From positions 1 through 39,331 of the forward strand of contig CAMEYM010000024.1 of assembly GCA_945947575.1 (NCBI GenBank): 39,331 nt of DNA. Reading direction: 5' to 3'. The notes under the pieces are model-generated. The model made no database searches, was not told the DNA's origin, and worked only from the letters and a program-made list of their open reading frames with translations. This document shows positions 22,195 to 31,243 of this stretch, in pieces. The stretch comes from Rhizobium sp. Q54 (GTDB lineage: Bacteria > Pseudomonadota > Alphaproteobacteria > UBA2966 > CAIVPW01). Position 1 is the first letter of the stretch. Each line of letters begins with the position of its first letter. Position numbers and translations under genes: made by a program.

Positions 22195-22420
22195 GGCTTC
22201 TGCCTGTGGCGGGATAACCCTCCGCCACTGTTGCCGGACTGCAACAACGTGCGTAGAGTCGGCTTGTGACCCCTGAAAAGGGGCGGAACGCCTGACGACC
22301 GCCGCGGCTGCCCAAGGCGCAATGAAAGCAAGCTTCCAGGTAATCCCGCTGCCACCAATGGCGCTCGCCCTATCGTTGGAGTGCGCCGTTTTGGCGGCCG
22401 CCCAGGCCGGGCGCTGACCG
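22195..22420 (+). other. ntrC-ntrY spacer with three short inverted repeats
   Basis: This 226-base spacer carries three small hairpins: a 6-base stem 22207-22212 with 22222-22227, a 5-base stem 22230-22234 with 22241-22245, and CCCC/GGGG around TGAAAA near 22269-22282. None is followed by a T run, so termination is not convincing. I see no sigma-54 -24/-12 element and no clear sigma-70 promoter for ntrY. Confidence 0.4.
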
Positions 22421-24676
22421 ATGTCCATCGACTCGCCGGCCCTCGAATCTCTCTCGTTGTCTTCGCGCTTCCTGCGTTGGGCGCGCGGCGCCGAACTCGC
22501 TCGCCGGCTCGCAGTCGCCTTGGCGCTGCTCGCGGTCGGCTCCGGCGTCGCAACCTACATTGCAGTGACGCGTGCAGGCCCGCTCGGGCCCGACCCCGAC
22601 GCGGTGCTTTCCCTGATCATCGCGGACCTGATCGTCGTCCTGGCGCTCGGCGTCGTCGTGTCGCGCCGCCTTGTGCTGTTGTGGATCGAACGGCGGCGCG
22701 GCTCGGTCGGTTCTCGGCTACACAGCCGCCTGGTCGTCCTGTTCGGCCTCCTGGCGGTCGCACCCGCCATCATCGTGGCGATCTTTTCGGCGCTCTTCTT
22801 CAACCTCGGCCTGCAATCGTGGTTCGACGAGCGCGTCAGCACCGCGCTCACGTCATCCGTCGAGGTCGCCGAGGCGTACGTCGCGGAGCACAGCAACCGT
22901 ATCCGCGCCGACGTGCTCGCCATGGCCGCCGAGATCAATCGCCAGGCCGCCATCATCCGCGATGACCCGGTGCGCTTCCGCCAGCTGCTCGACGCCGAGA
23001 CGCGGGCGCGCAACCTGCCCGAAGCGATCGTCTTCGACAGCTACGGCCGCGTCTTGGCGCGCTCGGGACTCAGCTTCAGCATGCAGTTCGACCAGGCGCC
23101 GACCGCAGCATTCGACCGCGCCAAGGGCGGCGAAGTGGTGGTCGCCACGACCGAGGACGAGACGCGCGTGCGCGCCCTGGTGCGCATCGATCGCCTGGTG
23201 GACTCCTACCTGTACGTCGGCCGTTTCGTAGACACGACCTTGCTGCTGCGGGCGGACAATACGCGCAATGCCGTCGCGGAGTACGAGCGCCTCTACAGTG
23301 AGCGCTCCGACTTCCAGGTCCGCTTCGCCCTAGTGTTCATCCTGGTGGCGCTGTTGCTTCTGCTCGCTGCCGTTTGGCTGGCCCTGTTCTTCGCGTCGCG
23401 TCTGATCGCGCCGGTCTCGGCGCTGGTGCAAGCGGCGGAGCGCATCCGTACCGGCGACCTGTCGGCGCGGGTGACGGAAGGTCCCGCCGACGACGAGGTC
23501 GCAAGCCTGAGCCGCGCCTTCAACCGCATGACCAGCCAGCTGGAGAACCAGCGCGGCGAGCTCATCGACGCCAACCAGCAGCTCGACAATCGCCGCCGCT
23601 TCACCGAGGCGGTGCTGTCGGGAGTCTCGTCGGGCGTCGTCGGCCTCGACGCGGACGGCCGCATCAACCTGCCGAACCGCACCGCTGTACAATTGCTCGG
23701 CAGCAGCGCCGAGGTGCTCGCCGGCACCTCCTTTGTCGATGCAGTGCCCGAGCTTGCGGGACTGCTCGCCGAGGCGCGCGAGCGCCCGTGGCGGCTCGCC
23801 CAAGGCCAGGTCGCCATCGTGCGCGGCGGTGTCACCCACGCGCTGCTCGTGCGCATCGCGGCGGAAGGCTCGGCGGGCACCATTCTTGGCTTCGTCGTCA
23901 CCTTCGACGACGTCACCGAGCTGTTGTCCGCTCAGCGCAATGCGGCTTGGGCCGACATCGCCCGGCGCATCGCCCATGAGATCAAGAACCCGCTCACACC
24001 GATCCAGCTTTCCGCCGAGCGCCTGAAGCGCAAGTACGCCCTGGAGGTCAAATCGGACCCTGAGGTCTTCAAGCAGTGCACCGACACGATCATCCGTCAG
24101 GTCGGCGACATCGGGCGGCTGATCGACGAGTTCTCGTCGTTCGCGCGCATGCCCGCGCCGGTGTTCCGCGAGGAAAACTTGAGCGAGCTCGCGCGGCAGG
24201 CCCTGTTCCTGCAGAAGGTCGCCAATCCGAACATCACCTACCGCGTCGAAGCGCCCGACCTGCCGGTCAACGTGCACTGCGACAGCCGGCAGATCGCGCA
24301 AGTGATGACCAACCTCTTGCTCAACGCCACCCAGGCGATCACCGAGCGGCCGGCCACCGACGGCCTGCCGCCCGGCGAGATCGTCGTGCGCGTGACGACC
24401 GAGGCGGACGGCGCCTTGCTCGAGGTGCTCGACAACGGCAAGGGCTTGCCGCACGGTGACCGCGCGCGTCTCACGGAGCCGTACTTCACGACGCGCGAGA
24501 AGGGCACCGGCCTCGGCCTCGCCATCGTCGCCAGGGTCTTGGACGACCACGGCGGCCGTCTCACTCTCGACGACCGGGCAGGGGGCGGCGCTTCCGTCGG
24601 CCTGCACCTCCCGGCCGATCCGCCGATGGCGGCAGCGCCCACGGTCACGCACTTGCCGCTGCGTTCTGCCGTCTAG
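22421..24676 (+). CDS. ntrY: Membrane sensor histidine kinase NtrY
   Basis: NtrY has 751 residues. The N-terminal part has several membrane helices (about residues 30-50, 62-85, 100-125 and 305-330) around an extracytoplasmic sensing region. A HAMP domain follows (RLIAPVSALVQAAERIRTGD), then a PAS domain (about 395-510), the phospho-acceptor His in RRIAHEIKNPLTPIQLSAERL, and the ATPase boxes NLLLNATQAI, DNGKGLP and GTGLGLAIVARVL. In Rhizobiales and relatives NtrYX affects nitrogen, redox and envelope responses. ntrX follows after 33 bases, so the pair is co-transcribed. Confidence 0.95.
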   Translation: MSIDSPALESLSLSSRFLRWARGAELARRLAVALALLAVGSGVATYIAVTRAGPLGPDPDAVLSLIIADLIVVLALGVVVSRRLVLLWIERRRGSVGSRLHSRLVVLFGLLAVAPAIIVAIFSALFFNLGLQSWFDERVSTALTSSVEVAEAYVAEHSNRIRADVLAMAAEINRQAAIIRDDPVRFRQLLDAETRARNLPEAIVFDSYGRVLARSGLSFSMQFDQAPTAAFDRAKGGEVVVATTEDETRVRALVRIDRLVDSYLYVGRFVDTTLLLRADNTRNAVAEYERLYSERSDFQVRFALVFILVALLLLLAAVWLALFFASRLIAPVSALVQAAERIRTGDLSARVTEGPADDEVASLSRAFNRMTSQLENQRGELIDANQQLDNRRRFTEAVLSGVSSGVVGLDADGRINLPNRTAVQLLGSSAEVLAGTSFVDAVPELAGLLAEARERPWRLAQGQVAIVRGGVTHALLVRIAAEGSAGTILGFVVTFDDVTELLSAQRNAAWADIARRIAHEIKNPLTPIQLSAERLKRKYALEVKSDPEVFKQCTDTIIRQVGDIGRLIDEFSSFARMPAPVFREENLSELARQALFLQKVANPNITYRVEAPDLPVNVHCDSRQIAQVMTNLLLNATQAITERPATDGLPPGEIVVRVTTEADGALLEVLDNGKGLPHGDRARLTEPYFTTREKGTGLGLAIVARVLDDHGGRLTLDDRAGGGASVGLHLPADPPMAAAPTVTHLPLRSAV

Positions 24677-24709
24677 CCGCACCCTTTAGGAAACGGGGCC
24701 CCGTCCGCC

Positions 24710-26116
24710 ATGGCGCATGACATCCTGATCGTCGACGACGAAGCCGACATCTGCGACCTCGTGTCGGGCATCCTCCAAGATGAGGGCTACCAGGCGCGCT
24801 CGGCCGCCAGCGCCGAGGCCGGACTCGAAGGCATGCGGGCGCGCCTGCCGACGCTGCTGATTCTCGACATATGGCTGAATGGCAGCGCGATCGACGGATT
24901 CAAGGTGCTCGAGCGCGTGCTCGCCGACGATCCCGACCTGCCGGTGATCATGATTTCCGGCCACGGCAACATCGAGACCGCCGTCGCCGCCATCAAGGCC
25001 GGCGCCTACGACTACATCGAGAAGCCGTTCCAGGCCGATCGCCTCATCACCATGGTGCGGCGCGGCATCGAGGCGGCGCGCCTGCGCCGCGAGAATCGCG
25101 AGTTGCGTCTGCGGGGCGGACCCGAGACGGAGCTGATCGGCAATTCGCCGGCGGTGACCGCCCTGCACAACGCCGTCGATAAGGTCGCGCCGACCGGCAG
25201 CCGCGTGCTCATCTCCGGGCCGCCCGGTTCCGGCAAGGAAGTCGTGGCTCGTATGGTGCACTCCTTGTCGAAGCGCGCCGACGGCCCGTTCGTGGTCGTC
25301 AACGCGGCCGCGATGGCGCCGGAGCGCATGGAAGTCGAGCTGTTCGGCACCGAGGACCCGCAAGGCGGTCGCGCACGCAAGGTCGGCACCTTCGAGCAGG
25401 CCCACGGCGGCACGCTGTTCCTCGACCACGTCGCCGACATGCCGCTCGAGACCCAGGCCAAGATCCTGCGCGTCTTGCAGGACCAGACCTTTGAGCGCGT
25501 CGGCGGCACCACCAAGATCCAGGTCGATGTTCGTGTCATCAGTGCCTCGTCGCGCGACCTGCACGACGACATCGCCCTCGGGCGCTTCCGCGAAGACCTC
25601 TTTCACCGCCTCAACGTCGTGCCGATCCGCGTGCCCGCGTTGCGCGACCGCCGCGAGGATATTCCGATGTTGGCGCGCCACTTCATCCGCCGCACCGCGG
25701 AGAGCACCGGCCTGCCGGGCCGCGAGATCGACGAGGACGCGATGGCGATCCTCCAGGCCTACGAATGGCCCGGCAACGTGCGCGAGCTGCGCAATCTGAT
25801 CGAGCGCCTGCTGATCATGGCGCCCTCGGACGCGCCGGTGATTCAGGCGTCCATGCTGCCCGCCGAGCTCGGCGCCGGCACGATCGCCACCGTGCTGCCG
25901 TCGGGCGCCGAGGACATCATGTCGCTGGCGCTGCGCGAGGCGCGCGAGGTATTCGAGCGCGAATACCTCACCGCGCAAATCACGCGCTTCGGCGGCAACG
26001 TCTCGCGCACCGCAAGCTTCGTCGGCATGGAACGCTCGGCCCTGCACCGCAAGCTCAAGGCGCTTGGAGTCGCCAACGAGCGCGGCGGCCAGGGACTTCC
26101 AGGCGCGCCGAACTGA
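24710..26116 (+). CDS. ntrX: Response regulator NtrX with altered AAA+ motifs
   Basis: The protein has 468 residues. The receiver domain has Asp53 in LLILDIWLNGSAIDG. The AAA+ domain has Walker A GPPGSGKE with Lys176. The sigma-54 contact loop GAFTGA is absent (the position reads FGTEDPQGGRARKVGTFEQAHGG), as is usual for alphaproteobacterial NtrX. Walker B reads LFLDHVADMP: the expected catalytic Glu after Asp239 is His240 (codon CAC at 25427-25429). The C-terminal Fis-type helix-turn-helix NVSRTASFVGMERSALHRKLKAL is intact. So it probably binds DNA and responds to NtrY but may not hydrolyse ATP or activate sigma-54; that conclusion is inference. Confidence 0.94.
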   Translation: MAHDILIVDDEADICDLVSGILQDEGYQARSAASAEAGLEGMRARLPTLLILDIWLNGSAIDGFKVLERVLADDPDLPVIMISGHGNIETAVAAIKAGAYDYIEKPFQADRLITMVRRGIEAARLRRENRELRLRGGPETELIGNSPAVTALHNAVDKVAPTGSRVLISGPPGSGKEVVARMVHSLSKRADGPFVVVNAAAMAPERMEVELFGTEDPQGGRARKVGTFEQAHGGTLFLDHVADMPLETQAKILRVLQDQTFERVGGTTKIQVDVRVISASSRDLHDDIALGRFREDLFHRLNVVPIRVPALRDRREDIPMLARHFIRRTAESTGLPGREIDEDAMAILQAYEWPGNVRELRNLIERLLIMAPSDAPVIQASMLPAELGAGTIATVLPSGAEDIMSLALREAREVFEREYLTAQITRFGGNVSRTASFVGMERSALHRKLKALGVANERGGQGLPGAPN

Positions 26117-26137
26117 AACAGCACCGAGGAGGACCCG

Positions 26138-26209
26138 CGTGGATGCGCGGGTCAAGCCCGCGCATGACGAGTATTGATGTCATGGCCAGGCTCGACCCGG
26201 CCATCCACG
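26138..26209. repeat. Pair of inverted palindromic intergenic repeats
   Basis: Two copies of a 31-32 base GC-rich palindromic element face each other: 26138-26169 on the plus strand (CGTGGATGCGCGGGTCAAGC and onward) and 26179-26209 as its reverse complement with several changes. Each copy can fold on itself and the two can pair with each other. The GTGGATG...CGGGTCAAGCCCG...CATGAC form resembles REP-like elements scattered between genes in many alphaproteobacterial genomes. No other copy was noticed in this window. It fills most of the 101-base gap between ntrX and the aminotransferase gene and may act as an mRNA end or stabiliser. Confidence 0.75.
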
Positions 26210-26217
26210 TCTAACCG

Positions 26218-27129
26218 ATGTCCCGCATTTCCTACGTCAACGGCCAGTACATCCCTCACGGCGTCGCCGGCGTGCATATCGAAGACCGCGGCTATCAGTT
26301 CGCGGACGGCGTCTATGAGGTCATCGCGGTGCGGGAAGGCCAACTCGTCGATTTCGAGCCCCACCTCGACCGCCTCGACCGTTCGCTCGCGGGTCTGGAG
26401 ATCGCAGCACCCATGGCGCGGCCCGCGTTGCGCGTGGTCGTGCGCGAGACGGTGCGGCGCAACCGCGTCACCACCGGCATCGTCTACATGCAGGTGACGC
26501 GCGGCGTCGCCAAGCGCGCCCACGCCTTCCCCAAGAACACCGACCCCGCCCTCGTCGTCACGTCCCGAACCATGGCGCCGCCGAGCGAGGCGGCCGTGCG
26601 CGACGGTGTGAAGGCGATCACGCTGCCGGACATCCGCTGGGGCCGTTGCGACATCAAGTCGATCGCGCTCTTGCCGAACATCCTGGCGCGCCAGCAAGCC
26701 ACGGCCGCCGGCGCCTACGAGGCGTGGCTGATCGACGGCGCCGGCGACGTCACCGAGGGCAGCGCCAGCAATGCCTGGATCGTCGACAAGCAAGGCGACC
26801 TGGTCACCCGCCACCTCGGAACGGCGCTCCTGGGCGGCGTCACGCGCGCCGCGCTGCTCGACGCCTGCCGCGAAGCGGGGGTGCAGGTGGTCGAACGCGC
26901 CTTCGGCCGCGACGAGGCCCTGGCGGCCCGCGAAGCGATGGTCACCAGCACGACCTCCTACGTGCTGCCGGTGGTCGCCATCGACGGCCACGCCATCGGC
27001 CAGGGTGCGGGCAAAGGCAAACCCGGCCCAATCTACGCCCGTATCCGTCCGCTCTACGAAGCGAGGGTTGCTGCGGCGCTAGCGGGAGTGCCCGTTCGCC
27101 CCCTACAAAAACCAGCCAAGGTTGCGTAA
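26218..27129 (+). CDS. dat: D-amino acid aminotransferase (class IV, PLP-dependent)
   Basis: The enzyme moves the amino group between D-amino acids and 2-oxo acids; D-alanine and D-glutamate are the usual substrates and feed cell-wall synthesis. The 303 residues show the class IV fold: YVNGQYIPHGVAGVHIEDRG, FADGVYEV, the PLP lysine Lys147 in CDIKSIALLPN, and the cofactor-contact Glu180 in DVTEGSASNAW. The branched-chain aminotransferase family is the alternative, but the compact length and the place between ntrX and hfq match dat in other alphaproteobacteria. The ATG at 26218 follows the palindromic repeat by 8 bases. Confidence 0.9.
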   Translation: MSRISYVNGQYIPHGVAGVHIEDRGYQFADGVYEVIAVREGQLVDFEPHLDRLDRSLAGLEIAAPMARPALRVVVRETVRRNRVTTGIVYMQVTRGVAKRAHAFPKNTDPALVVTSRTMAPPSEAAVRDGVKAITLPDIRWGRCDIKSIALLPNILARQQATAAGAYEAWLIDGAGDVTEGSASNAWIVDKQGDLVTRHLGTALLGGVTRAALLDACREAGVQVVERAFGRDEALAAREAMVTSTTSYVLPVVAIDGHAIGQGAGKGKPGPIYARIRPLYEARVAAALAGVPVRPLQKPAKVA

Positions 27130-27212
27130 GTTGATCCGACTGTGGGGTCTGAGAACCGGCCAAGCCGGCGGATACAGGCACCTGCACAATCAAGAATAAG
27201 GAGGGTGCCGCT

Positions 27213-27470
27213 ATGGCCGAAAAATCGCAAAACCTCCAGGACGTGTTCCTCAATCATGTGCGCAAGAGCAAGCTCCCAGTGACCGTGTTCCTGGTCAACG
27301 GGGTCAAGCTCCAGGGCGTCATCACCTGGTTCGACAATTTCTCGCTGCTGTTGCGGCGGGAAGGGCACTCCCAGTTGGTCTACAAACACGCGGTATCGAC
27401 AGTGATGCCGTCCCAGGCAGTGCAATTGTTTGAGACAGAAACAGATGGCGCGGAACGCGAAGAAAGCTGA
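27213..27470 (+). CDS. hfq: RNA chaperone Hfq
   Basis: Hfq is a hexameric Sm-like protein that pairs small RNAs with mRNAs. The 85 residues show the Sm1 motif ([20 protein letters not shown]) and the Sm2 region with the RNA-contacting [12 protein letters not shown]; the N-terminal [20 protein letters not shown] is typical. A strong TAAGGAGG site lies 8 bases before the ATG at 27213. An upstream 5-base inverted repeat (27156-27160 with 27164-27168) is in the leader. The 3' end overlaps the hflX start by 26 bases. Confidence 0.98.
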   Translation: MAEKSQNLQDVFLNHVRKSKLPVTVFLVNGVKLQGVITWFDNFSLLLRREGHSQLVYKHAVSTVMPSQAVQLFETETDGAEREES

Positions 27471-28824
27471 CGACGAGCAAGAGCCCGAACGCCGGCGCGA
27501 GAAGGAAGAACCTCCGCGCGTCGGTCCCCAGCACGCGTTCGTCGTTCATCCGCATCAGCGCAAGGGTGCCCACGATCTGCGCCGCACGCCCGAGGCGAGC
27601 CTCGCCGAGGCCGTCGGTCTCGCCGAGGCGATCGGCCTCGAGGTGCGCCACGCCGAGGTCGTGTCCGTGCAGCTGCCGAACCCCAGGACGTTCCTGGGTG
27701 AGGGCCGTGTCACGACCATGAAGGGCCTCGTCGCCGAGGAAGGCATCGACGTCCTCATCTTCGACGGTCCGCTCACCGGCGCGCAGCAGCGCAATCTCGA
27801 GAAGGAGCTCGAGTGCAAGGTCATCGACCGTACCGGTCTGATCTTGGAGATCTTCGGTGCGCGCGCGCGGTCGCGCGAAGGCGCGCTGCAGGTGGAGCTC
27901 GCGGCGCTGCAGTACCAGCGCGGGCGCCTGGTGCGGTCTTGGACGCACTTGGAGCGCCAGCGCGGCGGCTTCGGCTTCCTCGGCGGCCCCGGCGAGACGC
28001 AAATCGAGGCCGACCGGCGCCACATCGACGATCGCATCAAGGTCATCAAGCGCGATCTCGATCGTTCCAAGAAGACGCGCGGCATCCATCGCGACAACCG
28101 CGCCCGCGTACCGTGGCCGGTTATCGCCCTGGTCGGCTACACGAACGCCGGCAAATCGACCCTGTTCAATCGCCTGACCAAGGCCGACGTGCTCGCTGCC
28201 GACATGCTGTTCGCGACCCTCGATCCCACCATGCGAGCCTTGGAACTGCCGAGTGGGCGCAAAGCAATTCTGTCGGACACGGTCGGCTTCATCGCCGACC
28301 TGCCGACCGAACTCGTCGCCGCCTTCCGCGCCACCCTCGAAGAGGTGCTGCAGGCTGACCTGATTCTGCACGTGCGCGACGTCGCCCATCCGGACTCGGA
28401 AGCGCAGCGCGACGACGTGCTTGGCGTTCTCAACGACCTCGGCGTGACCGCGGAGACGCAAGCCCAAGCCCTCGAAGTGCTCAACAAGATCGACCTGCTC
28501 GACAGCGACCAGCGCCGGCACGTCGAGAACTCGGCTGCTCGTCGTGCCGGAGCCGCGCAATCTCACGACGCGCCGCAGCAGGTCGCCGTGTCTGCGACGA
28601 CGGGGGAGGGCACCGATCGCCTGCTCGCGGCCATCGAGGAGAGACTCTCGGCTGGCCGCCAGATCGTCGACATCGACGTGCCGCTCAGCGACGGGCAGAT
28701 GATGGCGTGGATCTATGCCAAAGGCGTCGTGCAGGAACGCACCGACGCCGCCGGCGTTGCGCACCTCAAGGTCGGCCTCAGCACTGCAGACCTCGGTCGC
28801 TTCCGGAAGCGTAAACTGGCGTAG
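27445..28824 (+). CDS. hflX: GTPase HflX
   Basis: HflX is a ribosome-associated GTPase that splits or rescues stalled ribosomes in stress. From the ATG at 27445 it has 459 residues, and a TTG at 27430 in frame is a less likely start. The N-terminal HflX domain includes [13 protein letters not shown] and [19 protein letters not shown], with the linker [13 protein letters not shown]. The G domain has G1 [15 protein letters not shown]3 [10 protein letters not shown] and G4 NKIDLL. Overlap with hfq suggests translational coupling; hfq-hflX pairing is widespread in proteobacteria. Confidence 0.97.
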   Translation: MARNAKKADDEQEPERRREKEEPPRVGPQHAFVVHPHQRKGAHDLRRTPEASLAEAVGLAEAIGLEVRHAEVVSVQLPNPRTFLGEGRVTTMKGLVAEEGIDVLIFDGPLTGAQQRNLEKELECKVIDRTGLILEIFGARARSREGALQVELAALQYQRGRLVRSWTHLERQRGGFGFLGGPGETQIEADRRHIDDRIKVIKRDLDRSKKTRGIHRDNRARVPWPVIALVGYTNAGKSTLFNRLTKADVLAADMLFATLDPTMRALELPSGRKAILSDTVGFIADLPTELVAAFRATLEEVLQADLILHVRDVAHPDSEAQRDDVLGVLNDLGVTAETQAQALEVLNKIDLLDSDQRRHVENSAARRAGAAQSHDAPQQVAVSATTGEGTDRLLAAIEERLSAGRQIVDIDVPLSDGQMMAWIYAKGVVQERTDAAGVAHLKVGLSTADLGRFRKRKLA

Positions 28825-28857
28825 CTAGCACCGCCCCCACGCGGGTCGATTGGCAGT

Positions 28858-28875
28858 GTTGCGCGGTGGCGCAAC
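28858..28875 (+). other. Hairpin immediately upstream of a ribosome site
   Basis: A perfect 7-base stem GTTGCGC/GCGCAAC with a GGTG loop ends one base before the AAAGGAG site of the next gene. There is no T run, so it is not a normal terminator for hflX. It could block or tune ribosome access. Confidence 0.45.
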
Positions 28876-28889
28876 CAAAGGAGCGGATC

Positions 28890-29597
28890 ATGTCGAAGCA
28901 CCGCACGCGTCCTTGGATCGTCGCGCCGCACGACCCGATCGAGAAGCTCGACGACAACGTGTGGGCGGTGCAGGGTTCGGTGCCGGGCCTGCCGCACAAG
29001 CGGCGCATGACCATCGTCAAGCGCGCGGACGGAACGCTGCTGTTCTATCACGCGGTGCCGCTGCGCGACGATGCGCTGGCTGAGGTGCTGGCGTGGGGCA
29101 AGCCCGCGTATCTGGTCATAGCCCACGACAGTCACGGCATCGACGCGCAGCCGTTCCGGGACCGCCTTGGGCTGAAGCTGTTCGGGCCGAAGTCGCAGGT
29201 CGCCAAGATGCGCGCCAAGTTCGATACCGATGGCGCGCTGGAAGACATCCCGCCCGATCCCGCCGTCACGGTCGAGGAAGTCGCGGGCACCAAGAGCGAC
29301 GAGCCGATCGTCATTGCGCGCAGCGGCAACGGCGCGCGCACCAGCCTCGCGTTCTGCGACGCCTTCCAGAACAACGATCCTGCCGTGACGCCGTGGATTC
29401 TCCGCATGATCGGCTTCACGGGGCCCAAGGTCCCGCCGGTCTTCAAGCTGTTCTTCATGCGCGACAAGGAAGCGCTCCGCGCAGAGTTTCAGACGTGGGC
29501 GGCCATCCCCGGCCTCGCGCGCCTCATCCCATGCCACGGCGCCATCGTCCACAGCGATGCGGCGGGGACGCTGCGCCGCGCAGCCCAGGCGCTCTGA
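28890..29597 (+). CDS. DUF4336-like protein of metallo-hydrolase type
   Basis: The protein has 235 residues. The start KLDDNVWAVQG...RRMTIVKRADGTLLFYHAVPL and the later LVIAHDSHGIDAQPF and IPCHGAIVHSD resemble DUF4336 proteins, which have a metallo-beta-lactamase-like fold. Possible metal-binding histidines are seen in these last two motifs, but the full set is not obvious. No substrate can be given. The ATG at 28890, with AAAGGAG six bases upstream, is much better supported than the GTG at 28866, which lies inside the hairpin. The next gene starts one base after its stop. Confidence 0.65.
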   Translation: MSKHRTRPWIVAPHDPIEKLDDNVWAVQGSVPGLPHKRRMTIVKRADGTLLFYHAVPLRDDALAEVLAWGKPAYLVIAHDSHGIDAQPFRDRLGLKLFGPKSQVAKMRAKFDTDGALEDIPPDPAVTVEEVAGTKSDEPIVIARSGNGARTSLAFCDAFQNNDPAVTPWILRMIGFTGPKVPPVFKLFFMRDKEALRAEFQTWAAIPGLARLIPCHGAIVHSDAAGTLRRAAQAL

Positions 29598-29598
29598 C

Positions 29599-30081
29599 AT
29601 GACAAACACGGCGCTCTCTTTGGTCGCCCTGCTGATCGCCATCGCGACTCCCGCCGCCGCCGGCCCCTACGAAGACGCTCTCGCCGCCTATGATCGCGCC
29701 GACTACCCGGCAGCGATGCGGCTCTACCGGACGGCAGCCGAGCAGGGTCACGCGCTGGCGCAGGTGCAGCTCGGGATGATGTACGCCTTCGCCCGCGGCA
29801 CGACGCGCAACTATCCGGAGGCGGTCCGGCTCTACCGGATGGCGGCAGAGCAGGGCGATGCGTTCGCGTTCACGTTGCTCGGCACCATGTACGACCGCGG
29901 TCTCGGCGTTGATGCCGATCCGGTGCGCGCTGGCATGTGGTTGACCCTAGCGGCCGAGCGCAGCCCCGCCCGCATCGTGGATCGCGACGAGGTCGAGGCC
30001 AGGCTGACCTTCGCCCAACGCGAAAAGGTGCGCGAAATGGCGCGCGCCTGCGAGCTGTCGAACTTCAAGGACTGTTTCTAA
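29599..30081 (+). CDS. Exported Sel1-repeat (TPR-like) protein
   Basis: The protein has 160 residues. The N-terminal ALSLVALLIAIATPAAAG is a clear signal peptide with cleavage after about residue 21. Two or three Sel1-like repeats follow, such as AMRLYRTAAEQGHALAQVQLGMMYA and AVRLYRMAAEQGDAFAFTLLGTMYDRGLGV. Such proteins are adaptors in periplasmic complexes. A cysteine pair near the C-terminus (CELSNFKDC) could form a disulfide. The ATG at 29599 stands one base after the previous stop (TGACATG), which suggests coupling. The 3' end overlaps the convergent SGNH-like gene by 17 bases. Confidence 0.82.
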   Translation: MTNTALSLVALLIAIATPAAAGPYEDALAAYDRADYPAAMRLYRTAAEQGHALAQVQLGMMYAFARGTTRNYPEAVRLYRMAAEQGDAFAFTLLGTMYDRGLGVDADPVRAGMWLTLAAERSPARIVDRDEVEARLTFAQREKVREMARACELSNFKDCF

Positions 30082-31156
30082 GCGCGGCGAACACCGCCGC
30101 GGCGAGCATCCGGTTCGGCGCGGCAGCGAAGCGCGCGGGGTCGAACCCGGCGGCGAGCGGATCGGCAACGGCGAGGCGATCGCCATACGTGCTCGCCGTT
30201 TGCGCGGCGAACGCCGCATAGGTCGCGGGTTTGCCCGCCGCATGCAGGCGCAGATCCTCGTCCCTCGGGATGAACAGTAGGACCGGCCGAAACCCGCGCA
30301 CGCGCGCGAGCGACACCAGCTCATCGACGATCGCATCCATCGTCGCCACGGCGCGGGGCTCCTGCCACAGATCCTGCCAGCGCCGCGCACGGATCAGCAG
30401 GTAGTCGATGGTATCCGCCGCGGCCCACAGGTATGGGAACTCGGGCACCGGCCGCGAATCGTTGAAGAGCCGCCAGTAGTCGGGCTGGGTCGCCGCCGCT
30501 GCAACCGCCGCCGCGATCGAATCCCGATCGAGAGCGGCGAGGGGATTCGGCAGCCAGCGTCCGCCGCCCACCTCGAGCATCGGCTTGAACGCCAGCGGCT
30601 CCGTGCGGTCGTACAGGTAGCTCCACGCGTTGACGGCGCGCGCGATGCCGTCGCTGGAAATGCCGAGGATCGCCACGTTGGGCGAGCCTCGCGTCGCCAC
30701 GTCCTGGCGCAGCCGAAGGAACGCCTGGTCGGGCCCGTAGCGCAGCACACCGAAGTTGGCTACGCCCTCGCCGAGCAACTCACCGAGCGCATGTGGCCAG
30801 GTCTCGTCGTCCGCCACATCCGCGCCGAACGTCCGCGAATCCCCGTAGGCGACGAAGCGGCCGGTCCATGGCCGCGAATCGCGCCGCGCGCCGCGCGCGT
30901 CGAATGCCGTGTAGGGAACCGCGGTTGTCGTCGCCTTGAACGTCCAGCCGAGTACCGGGTCGTGCAGTTGCTCCGCGAACGCCGTGATGTGCGCATCATC
31001 GACGGCGGCGACCACGGCGGCGCCGTCGATCTGCCACACGTTCTGCAGCTGATCGCGCAGAGTGAGGGCGAACGCCATCATCGCCATCAGCTCGGCGGCG
31101 ACGAAAACGAGCACTAGGCGCGTAAGGCCGCGACCCAAGACGGCGGCGAAAGACAA
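30065..31156 (-). CDS. Membrane-anchored SGNH/GDSL-hydrolase-like protein
   Basis: From a TTG at 31156 the protein has 363 residues, but the start is uncertain: no ribosome site is clear and other TTG, GTG and ATG codons follow closely. One membrane helix lies near residues 11-32. The core has SGNH blocks: block I FVAYGDSRTFG with Ser107, block II NFGVLRYGPDQAFL, and a block III-like LGISSDGIARAVN. The C-terminal part, where a DxxH pair is expected, reads DPLAAGFDPARFAAAPNRML with no His, so catalysis is doubtful. Family members act on polysaccharide or lipid esters. It overlaps the Sel1 gene tail to tail and diverges from the gene at 31244. Confidence 0.62.
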   Translation of the reverse strand: MSFAAVLGRGLTRLVLVFVAAELMAMMAFALTLRDQLQNVWQIDGAAVVAAVDDAHITAFAEQLHDPVLGWTFKATTTAVPYTAFDARGARRDSRPWTGRFVAYGDSRTFGADVADDETWPHALGELLGEGVANFGVLRYGPDQAFLRLRQDVATRGSPNVAILGISSDGIARAVNAWSYLYDRTEPLAFKPMLEVGGGRWLPNPLAALDRDSIAAAVAAAATQPDYWRLFNDSRPVPEFPYLWAAADTIDYLLIRARRWQDLWQEPRAVATMDAIVDELVSLARVRGFRPVLLFIPRDEDLRLHAAGKPATYAAFAAQTASTYGDRLAVADPLAAGFDPARFAAAPNRMLAAAVFAALRNSP

Positions 31157-31243
31157 GGTCGCTAGCGGTGCGGTGCGCGCATCATCGGCGCAGAGTGTAG
31201 GGTGGGCCCCGGAGCCACGTCGAGCAACGTCGAGCGAGCCTTC

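Noticed and set aside
22269-22282. CCCC/GGGG hairpin in the ntrC-ntrY gap as a riboswitch or terminator
   Set aside because: The stem is only four bases and no T run or conserved riboswitch core is present.
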